From Nocardia pseudobrasiliensis NBRC 108224 (lineage in GTDB: Bacteria; Actinomycetota; Actinomycetes; Mycobacteriales; Mycobacteriaceae), in NCBI RefSeq assembly GCF_001613105.1, contig NZ_BDBS01000004.1, forward strand, positions 124,001 to 188,000: 64,000 nucleotides of DNA. The letters are read 5' to 3'. The translations under genes and the position numbers were made by a program. Under the pieces are notes generated by a model. The model was not told the DNA's origin. It did no database searches and worked only from the letters and a program-made list of their open reading frames with translations. The stretch's first letter is position 1. Each line of letters begins with the position of its first letter. Below, piece after piece: positions 59,160 to 64,000 of this stretch.

Positions 59160-59804
59160 ATGAAACCGCAACGGGGCGCGGAGGTATCGGAGGCGAGCTG
59201 GGAGCCGCATCGGATCGGCGCGTTCGCCGATGCCGTACTCGCGATCGCGATCACCCTGCTGGTCATCGAGATCAAGCGGCCGGAGGGTGAGCAGCTGGCC
59301 GATCCGCATGCCCTGGCCACATTCCTCTGGCACGAGCGGGCCTCGTTCCTGGCGTTCGTGCTGGCATTCTCTCTGCTGTGGTCGGTCTGGCGTCGCCACC
59401 ACACACTGATCTACGAGGTGCATCGACTCGATCGCCACACCTTGGCGTGGCATGCGCCGCTGCTGCTGTTCGCGGCGGTCCTGCCGTACTCGACCGCGGT
59501 ATTCGGCCATGCCCCGGACAACAAGCTGGCGATCTGCCTGTTCGCGGCAACGGCCGCACCGCTTTTCGCCAGCGAGGGCGTGGTGAAGGAGCTGGCCGCC
59601 CGGGGCTCGATCCTCACCGAGGCCACCACGCCCGCCGATCTGCGTTCCAGCGCCGACGCGTCCTACGCGGTCGCCGCGGTCTTCGCGATCACTGTGGGGC
59701 TGGCCTGGGTGACGCCCTACGTCTGGATCCTGTGGTTCCTGGCCCCGCTGTCCGCGGTCGTGGGCGGACGCCTGATCACGAGGGTCCGCTCGGCGTTTCG
59801 CTGA
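59160..59804 (+). CDS. TMEM175-like potassium channel family membrane protein (DUF1211)
   Basis: 214 residues with about six membrane segments. The first helix carries RIGAFADAVLAIAITLLVIEI, the position of the R-x-x-x-F-S-D selectivity motif; here the Ser is replaced by Ala. A second conserved region, RHHTLIYEVHRLDRHTLAWHA, follows. Bacterial TMEM175 proteins form K+ channels as tetramers. The altered motif may change selectivity. GGAGGCTTG precedes the ATG, so the upstream in-frame ATG is not used. Confidence 0.85.
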   Translation: MKPQRGAEVSEASWEPHRIGAFADAVLAIAITLLVIEIKRPEGEQLADPHALATFLWHERASFLAFVLAFSLLWSVWRRHHTLIYEVHRLDRHTLAWHAPLLLFAAVLPYSTAVFGHAPDNKLAICLFAATAAPLFASEGVVKELAARGSILTEATTPADLRSSADASYAVAAVFAITVGLAWVTPYVWILWFLAPLSAVVGGRLITRVRSAFR

Positions 59805-59930
59805 GCGGGGGTTCTTGCTCCACTTCGACACACAAGATCTGTCGCCGCCCGCGGGTGAGATCATGTCGCGCGATCATCGGCAGGAGGGCGCGTCACCCCG
59901 CGACTGTCGAGCGTGTCGAAAGGATCGACC

Positions 59931-60134
59931 GTGATCGTTTTCCTGCTCCCCGATTCCGAATACGATCCGACCGAGGCCGCGGTCCCGTGGGCCACCCTGA
60001 GCGACGCCGGGATCGAGGTCCGGTTCGCCACACCGACCGGTGAGCCCGCCTACGCCGACCCGCGCCTGACAGAACGGGGATTCTCGCTCCGCGACATGAT
60101 CCTGGCGCACGACCAGGGCGAGCGGGCGATCTGA
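59931..60134 (+). pseudogene. Truncated DJ-1/PfpI-like remnant
   Basis: 67 residues matching only the first third of a DJ-1/PfpI (type 1 glutamine amidotransferase-like) protein: VIVFLLPDSEYDPTEAAVPW, then AGIEVRFATPTGEPAYADPRL and GFSLRDMIL. Normal members have about 190-230 residues with the Cys nucleophile and a second half, which are absent here. The frame ends with TGA just before the stop of the convergent gene, with no continuation in another frame. A GTG start with GAAAGG upstream is present, so a short product could still be made. Confidence 0.65.
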
Positions 60135-60144
60135 ACGACGCGGC

Positions 60145-60750
60145 TCAGCTGGCCGGCACGACCTGCAATCCGTCGACGAAGGTATCGATATCGGGTTGGT
60201 AGGTGTCCCGATCGGCGGCCGTGGCCTCGACCGACATTCGAATCGGATACAGCATTTCCCCTGCGAGGTAATCGAATCCGATGAACTCGTGGTATTGGTC
60301 GACGCCATCGACGCCGGACGCGGGCAGAATTCCGGTGGCCTGATAGCCGCCCCGGCGGCACACCTCGACGGTCTCGGTTCGCCAGTGTTGCCAGTCGCCT
60401 TGGATTCCGGTGAACACGCTTATATTGTCGGCAACGTTGCGTGGCTCGGACACGTCGAGAGTGACGGTCGCGTTGCCCGTCCGTCCCGCGTGCCGATCGG
60501 CGCGACGCAACGCCAGTTCCCGCCCTTCCATCGGCGTCACCTGCCAGCCCCGCAATTGCGGAAGCTGAAGCGTGAAGGGCATATCCGGACGCGCCGCGGT
60601 GGTGAAGACGGCTCCGGTCGCCGCATCGGCGTCGCAGGCCGTGCGAAGCGTCGGAGCCGACGTCGTGTTCGGCGACTCCGACACGTCGCACGCGGCCACG
60701 CTCGCCGCCACGATGCCAGCCAGAAACAGATGCCGAACCCCGATCACCAC
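60145..60750 (-). CDS. LpqN/LpqT-like lipoprotein
   Basis: 201 residues. The N-terminus has a hydrophobic core ending VAACDV, a lipobox near residue 21. The mature part has FTLQLPQLRGWQVTPMEGRE and VTLDVSEPRNVADNISVFT, followed by YLAGEMLYPIRMSVEATA, which resembles the LpqN/LpqT type of mycobacterial lipoproteins (a beta-sheet lipid-associated fold). The likely start is GTG at 60750; a second in-frame GTG follows immediately. Role is unknown; relatives have been linked to cell-envelope processes. Confidence 0.78.
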   Translation of the reverse strand: MVIGVRHLFLAGIVAASVAACDVSESPNTTSAPTLRTACDADAATGAVFTTAARPDMPFTLQLPQLRGWQVTPMEGRELALRRADRHAGRTGNATVTLDVSEPRNVADNISVFTGIQGDWQHWRTETVEVCRRGGYQATGILPASGVDGVDQYHEFIGFDYLAGEMLYPIRMSVEATAADRDTYQPDIDTFVDGLQVVPAS

Positions 60751-60773
60751 TGCCAGCCTAACCGAGCATCCCT

Positions 60774-61028
60774 ATGGCACTTCGACCACTACAGGCCGAG
60801 TTCCACATCGCCCGCAAACTCACCCTGGTCAACCGCAAGCTCGATCTGATCATGCAGCATCTGGGCCTTCCGGAATTCGGGCTCTCCGACGCACAACTGG
60901 TGGAAGTGGACGAGTTGCTGCGGAACGACCAGAAGATCAAGGCCATCAAGATCTACCGTGAGCTGGTTCCTGATGCGAGCCTGGTCGAAGCCAAGCACAT
61001 CATTGATCGACGCGCACAACAGATCTGA
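60774..61028 (+). CDS. Small protein with an L7/L12 C-terminal-like segment
   Basis: 84 residues. After a helical N-terminus (HIARKLTLVNRKLDLIMQHLGL) comes DQKIKAIKIYRELVPDASLVEAKHIIDR, strikingly like the C-terminal domain of ribosomal protein bL12, which binds translation factors (pattern K-I-x-x-I-K-x-x-R, then L-x-E-A-K). Free-standing L12-like small proteins occur in actinobacteria with no settled function. It is divergent from the lipoprotein gene, with only 23 bases between the starts. Confidence 0.82.
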   Translation: MALRPLQAEFHIARKLTLVNRKLDLIMQHLGLPEFGLSDAQLVEVDELLRNDQKIKAIKIYRELVPDASLVEAKHIIDRRAQQI

Positions 61029-61093
61029 GCCTATGCACCCGAGATTCACCACTCGGAAAGATCGGTTCGGGCTGGAGTCAGAACCGATCGTTA

Positions 61094-61885
61094 TCAATTG
61101 GCGGGAGGCCGCGGAGGCTGGCAGCAGTCCTGCGGCGCTTGCTTTTTCGTGCCGCTCGCTTCGCCGCGCTCGATGGCTCCCGCGACCCGGTCCAGCCATT
61201 GCGCGCCGGTCTCGTCGACCGCGGCCGCGTACTCGTCGTGCCAATTCCACCACTGGTACGGCGGATCCGCCGGATAGCCTTCGGGCGAATCCTCCCAGAT
61301 CTCTTGACGACCCAGCGCCGTCATGTCCAGGTAGCTCCAGGTGTTGCCGAGGGTCTCATCGCCGCGACGGTGGATGAAATAGGTGCGATATACCCGATCG
61401 CCCTCGCGGATGAACGCGTTGGTGCCGTGGTATTCGTCGACACCGAAGTCCACATCGAACTCGTCGGTGATGGTGTACCACGGCATCGTCCAGCCCATCC
61501 GCGCCTTCACCCGCTCGATCTCGGATTGCGGTGCGCGCGAGGCGAATACGAGCGTGGTGTCGCGAGCATTGAGATGGGCGAGATTGCCGACGTGGTCGGC
61601 GATCATGGAACAGCCGCGACACGCGTGCTCGGGCCAGCCCACGACGCCGGGCTCGAAAAACGCTCGGTAGACGATCAATTGGCGGCGGCCCTGGAACAGA
61701 TCGAGCAGATCCGCCCGGCCCCCAGGTCCGTCGAACGCGTACTGCTTGTCCACGGCCACCCACGGCATGCGGCGCCGTGCGGCGGCCAGTGCGTCGTGCG
61801 CGCGCATCACCTCCTTCTCCTTGACCAGTAGCTTCAGACGCGCTGTCTCCCAGTCGTTCTGCGAAACGATCGGTGGTGTTTTCAT
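61094..61885 (-). CDS. DUF899 (thioredoxin-like) protein
   Basis: 263 residues of DUF899. The core has LLDLFQGRRQLIVYRAFFEPGV, then CRGCSMIADHVGNLAHLNARDTTLVFASRAP with the C-x-x-C pair, and WTMPWYTITDEFDVDFGV and HGTNAFIREGDRVYRTYFIHRRG. The thioredoxin-like fold suggests a redox or dehalogenation-related role, but none is proven. The ATG at 61885 begins the family; a longer frame upstream is not supported. It is on the same strand as the ArsR gene just upstream and may be part of that regulated group. Confidence 0.85.
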   Translation of the reverse strand: MKTPPIVSQNDWETARLKLLVKEKEVMRAHDALAAARRRMPWVAVDKQYAFDGPGGRADLLDLFQGRRQLIVYRAFFEPGVVGWPEHACRGCSMIADHVGNLAHLNARDTTLVFASRAPQSEIERVKARMGWTMPWYTITDEFDVDFGVDEYHGTNAFIREGDRVYRTYFIHRRGDETLGNTWSYLDMTALGRQEIWEDSPEGYPADPPYQWWNWHDEYAAAVDETGAQWLDRVAGAIERGEASGTKKQAPQDCCQPPRPPAN

Positions 61886-61917
61886 GGCCTGACCCCTGTT
61901 CGGTGTCGAATCGTTGT

Positions 61918-62250
61918 TCAGGTCCGATCGAGGGCGTTCTTCAGCGCATCGAGCGGACCGTCCCAGTCGCGCGCGAGTGCGGCCAGGAATTGTTGCGCCA
62001 CTTGCATTGGCGCGGAACACAATCGGTAACGCACCCGACGGCGCTCCCCCGGCTCGGCGGTCACCAGACCGGCCTCGGACAGCAGCGTCAGGTGTTTGGT
62101 GATCGCCTGCCGGGTGATCGGCAATCGGGTCGCCAGATCGGTCGCCGTGGCGGGCCCGGCGGACGCCAGCGCGGCGAGAATCGCGCGCCGACTCGGGTCC
62201 GCCAGGGCCACGAAGACCTGTTCGGCAATCGCCTCCCGATCAGGCCGCAT
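61918..62250 (-). CDS. ArsR family transcriptional repressor
   Basis: 110 residues. The winged-helix core has FVALADPSRRAILAALASAG, then TATDLATRLPITRQAITKHLTLLSEAGLV with the recognition helix, and the wing RRRVRYRLCSAP. Without the metal-binding Cys pairs of classical ArsR, it belongs to the group paired with SRPBCC proteins. The ATG overlaps the SRPBCC stop by 11 bases, so the two are co-translated. It probably binds the palindrome at 62703-62723 in front of the operon and represses it. Confidence 0.88.
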   Translation of the reverse strand: MRPDREAIAEQVFVALADPSRRAILAALASAGPATATDLATRLPITRQAITKHLTLLSEAGLVTAEPGERRRVRYRLCSAPMQVAQQFLAALARDWDGPLDALKNALDRT

Positions 62251-62674
62251 CGAGGTAGCTGACCAGCTCGTCGAGCTCACTGCGCCAACCGCGGACATTG
62301 CCCTCGAACGCCACTTTGTACGCGTCCTCCGCGAGCTGGGCGAAGCCGGATTCGACCACGGTCAGCCGGGTGCCCGACGACACCGGCTCCAGCGTGAACT
62401 CCACATACGTTCGGCGCGGATCCTCTTCGGGCAGCCCGAAAATATGCCAGGTGAAGCCGAATACGCGCGGCTCCTCCACCCGCTCCACCCGCAGGTCGGC
62501 ACGGTGCCCGCCCTCGTTCCAGCGCATCCAGCCCGTACCGCCCGGCCGCAGCTCGATACCCGCCTCATTACCGAACCACGTCCCCAGCCCCTCGGCCGTG
62601 GTCAGCGCATCCCACACTTTCGCCGGCGGATGCGCCAGCTCGATCGTCCGCTCGATGCGATCGGGGAATCCCAT
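62240..62674 (-). CDS. SRPBCC/AHSA1 family protein, first gene of the ArsR operon
   Basis: 144 residues. The AHSA1 pattern shows in PDRIERTIELAHPPAKVWDALTTAEGLGTWFG, strands around RVFGFTWHIFGLPEEDPRRT, and a final helix (AFEGNVRGWRSELDELVSYL). AHSA1-like proteins bind hydrophobic ligands or activate Hsp90-type chaperones; in ArsR pairs the function is unknown. This ATG is chosen because GAGGTGG lies 4 bases upstream. The gene begins 28 bases from a strong palindrome, so the pair is probably autoregulated. Confidence 0.87.
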   Translation of the reverse strand: MGFPDRIERTIELAHPPAKVWDALTTAEGLGTWFGNEAGIELRPGGTGWMRWNEGGHRADLRVERVEEPRVFGFTWHIFGLPEEDPRRTYVEFTLEPVSSGTRLTVVESGFAQLAEDAYKVAFEGNVRGWRSELDELVSYLDAA

Positions 62675-62702
62675 AAGCCACCTCACTTAGTCGCAACTTG
62701 TT

Positions 62703-62723
62703 GGTTGCAATAGTATTGCAACC
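62703..62723. promoter_or_regulatory. Perfect palindrome, probable ArsR operator
   Basis: GGTTGCAA and its exact reverse complement TTGCAACC flank a 5-base centre, giving a 21-base dyad. Related half-sites (GTCGCAACTTG and GGGTTGCGTC) lie on both sides. It sits just before the SRPBCC-ArsR operon. Length and symmetry are what ArsR dimers bind, and no other regulator gene of that type is near. Confidence 0.7.
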
Positions 62724-62749
62724 ATCGGGTTGCGTCAATCGCGATCCCG

Positions 62750-63637
62750 TCAGAGCGGGCGCGGACCGAGATCGCCGATCACTTTGGCCAGCGCCCGAAT
62801 AGGCTCGCTCTCGGCGTCGCCACGCCAGATGAGCGCATAGGGCAGCGGCGGCATGTCGGTGACGGGGATGAAGCGGATATTGGACATGCCCCAGTGCCGG
62901 GTCACATGAGCGGGGAAGGTGTGCACGATATCGCCGGAGCCGACCATATCGATCAGATCGTCGGCATGCAGGGATGGCGTGCCGCGTTGGATCGGGCGAC
63001 CGGCGGGCGTGGTGAACGGCAGGTATCCCTCCTCCCAGTAGCGCACCGCGAGCGGCGCCATGGCGTGCACATAGTCGGCGGACTCCTCGAGCGTCACCGT
63101 TTTGCGGTCGGCGAGCGGATGATCGTCGGCGACCGCGAGCACTCGGGCGTCATGGAAAAGCGTCGGCCCGACCACGAAATCGGGTTCTCGCACGGGCAGC
63201 CAGAGCACCACGGCGTCGTATTCGCCACTGCGTAGCTGATCGAACGGATCGGTATAGTGCATGCGACGAAGTCGCAACTGCCACATCGGATGTCGTTCCC
63301 GGAACTCGTCCCAGAACGCGCGCAACTCGCTGATATTGAACGGCATCAGGCCCACGCGCAACACCGCGGTCTGCCCGGTGGCGGCCATTTTGGCGCGCCG
63401 CAGGCTGTAGGTGAATCCCTCGTAGTGCGGCAGCAGATCATTGCGCAGTTGTTCACCCACCGTGGTGAGCCGCACGCTGCGACTGCTCCGCTCGAACAGC
63501 AGCGCCCCGATCTGCCGTTCCTGCTTCTTGATCGCCTGGGTGATGCGCGCCGGTGTGACGTGCAGCCGCTCGGCGGTACGCCCGAAGTGCAGCTCCTCGG
63601 CGAGGGTCAAGAAGATCTCGATATCGCGCAGTTCCAC
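62750..63637 (-). CDS. LysR family transcriptional regulator
   Basis: 295 residues. The N-terminal winged helix has IEIFLTLAEELHFGRTAERLHVTPARITQAIKKQERQIGALLFE, a textbook LysR start, and the wing SVRLTTVGEQL. The effector-binding part follows (AVLRVGLMPFNISELRAFWDEF, then VGPTLFHDARVLAVADDHPL). It is divergent from an MFS transporter gene, a frequent arrangement in which the regulator controls the transporter. The inducer is unknown. No operator is assigned with confidence in the 143-base gap. Confidence 0.9.
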   Translation of the reverse strand: MELRDIEIFLTLAEELHFGRTAERLHVTPARITQAIKKQERQIGALLFERSSRSVRLTTVGEQLRNDLLPHYEGFTYSLRRAKMAATGQTAVLRVGLMPFNISELRAFWDEFRERHPMWQLRLRRMHYTDPFDQLRSGEYDAVVLWLPVREPDFVVGPTLFHDARVLAVADDHPLADRKTVTLEESADYVHAMAPLAVRYWEEGYLPFTTPAGRPIQRGTPSLHADDLIDMVGSGDIVHTFPAHVTRHWGMSNIRFIPVTDMPPLPYALIWRGDAESEPIRALAKVIGDLGPRPL

Positions 63638-63780
63638 GAAGTTCCTGTCTCGCTTACTCCGCGGTTAATGCGGCATTGCTGTTTTCGTCGTTGTTCGGCC
63701 CGGCCGGGCTGACCATTCTAAAACCAGCCTCGCGGGTCAGCGTGAACCGCGGGGTTTCTCATGGATGAAGGAGTTTGCTC

Positions 63781-64000
63781 ATGGTGAGCGCTGTCGGTTC
63801 CCCGGCATTGGAATCCCCGCCCGAGCGGGTCTCGCTGCGCCGCTGGCTGGGTGTCGCGGCCGTGGCGACGGGCACGTTTTCGATGGTGACATCCGAGGCG
63901 TTGCCGGTGGGTCTGCTGACATCGGTCGGCGGGGCGCTCGACGTCTCCGAGGGCACGGCCGGACTGATGGTGACGGTGCCAGGCCTGGTGGCCTCGGCCA
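63781..64000 (+). CDS. MFS transporter (partial, runs off the right edge)
   Basis: The first 73 codons are present. LRRWLGVAAVATGTFSMVTS opens the first membrane helix, EALPVGLLTSVGGALDVSEG follows, and then TAGLMVTVPGLVASA as the second helix with the conserved G-x-x-x-x-x-P pattern. This matches DHA1-type MFS exporters of the AraJ group, which often pump sugars or drugs. GAAGGAG lies 7 bases before the ATG. The rest is outside the window; the substrate cannot be judged. The divergent LysR gene probably controls it. Confidence 0.82.
   Translation, partial: MVSAVGSPALESPPERVSLRRWLGVAAVATGTFSMVTSEALPVGLLTSVGGALDVSEGTAGLMVTVPGLVASA

Noticed and set aside
1..64000. tRNA, rRNA, CRISPR array, IS element
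   Set aside because: No cloverleaf-like segment, regularly spaced direct repeats or transposase-like protein was found on reading both strands; short or degenerate ones could be missed by eye.

Overview
The window is high-GC, actinobacterial DNA, most likely from Nocardia or a close mycolate-containing relative. The pointers are paired YrbE/MlaE permeases, a cutinase-family esterase, several lipoproteins including an LpqN-like one, an F420-type LLM oxidoreductase, many GTG/TTG starts, and ATGA-type overlaps between genes. This is inference from gene content; no rRNA or other marker is present. I see no tRNA, CRISPR array, integrase, transposase or insertion sequence.

Layout. 1-7329 (+): the right part of a tightly coupled, biosynthesis-like operon that runs off the left edge. 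It holds a class III aminotransferase end, a cyclase-like SRPBCC protein, a membrane protein, a flavin reductase, a DUF2156 acyl/aminoacyl-transferase-like protein, a DAO-type oxidoreductase, a flavin halogenase-like protein and a CPA2 antiporter. A strong hairpin separates it from the next block. 7384-13612 (-): an SRPBCC protein, then two YrbE/MlaE permeases joined to a MoxR-DUF4129-DUF58 module, with no mce genes. 13841-15682 (+): a glutaminase fused to STAS and cyclic-nucleotide-binding domains.

15700-33099 (-): the most striking region, a 17-kb single-strand operon for a contractile injection system (phage-tail-like particle). It encodes sheath, tube, hub/spike, PAAR-like tip, gp25-like wedge, baseplate J protein and a large LamG/beta-propeller fibre. 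There are no capsid, terminase, lysis or integrase genes. Between the tube gene and the baseplate genes lie three genes whose products begin with a similar strand-helix module. One is a 56-residue stand-alone protein. One carries a PD-(D/E)XK-nuclease-like domain. One is a 939-residue, helix-rich protein ending in a domain that resembles polymorphic toxin type 5. I read this as a compact injection particle with cargo genes inside its structural operon. No AAA+ ATPase, LysM protein or separate tape-measure gene is seen.

33418-47679: mixed accessory and housekeeping genes. These are secreted proteins, a flavodoxin-like oxidoreductase, a class C beta-lactamase-like hydrolase, a MerR regulator divergent from a DUF2306 membrane protein, HrpB helicase, an acyl-CoA ligase, an LLM oxidoreductase and a Tat-type amidohydrolase lipoprotein. 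47880-52833 (-): a caspase-like protease fused to a STAND NTPase and WD40 repeats, coupled to an alpha/beta hydrolase. This resembles prokaryotic NLR-like defence or cell-death modules.

52897-64000: an SGNH esterase, a Ser/Thr/Pro-rich membrane protein, an arginine-catabolism pair (ddaH-rocD), a cutinase, lipoproteins, a TMEM175-like channel, a truncated DJ-1 remnant, an L7/L12-CTD-like protein, a DUF899 protein, an ArsR-SRPBCC pair with a clear palindromic operator, a LysR regulator and the start of an MFS transporter.
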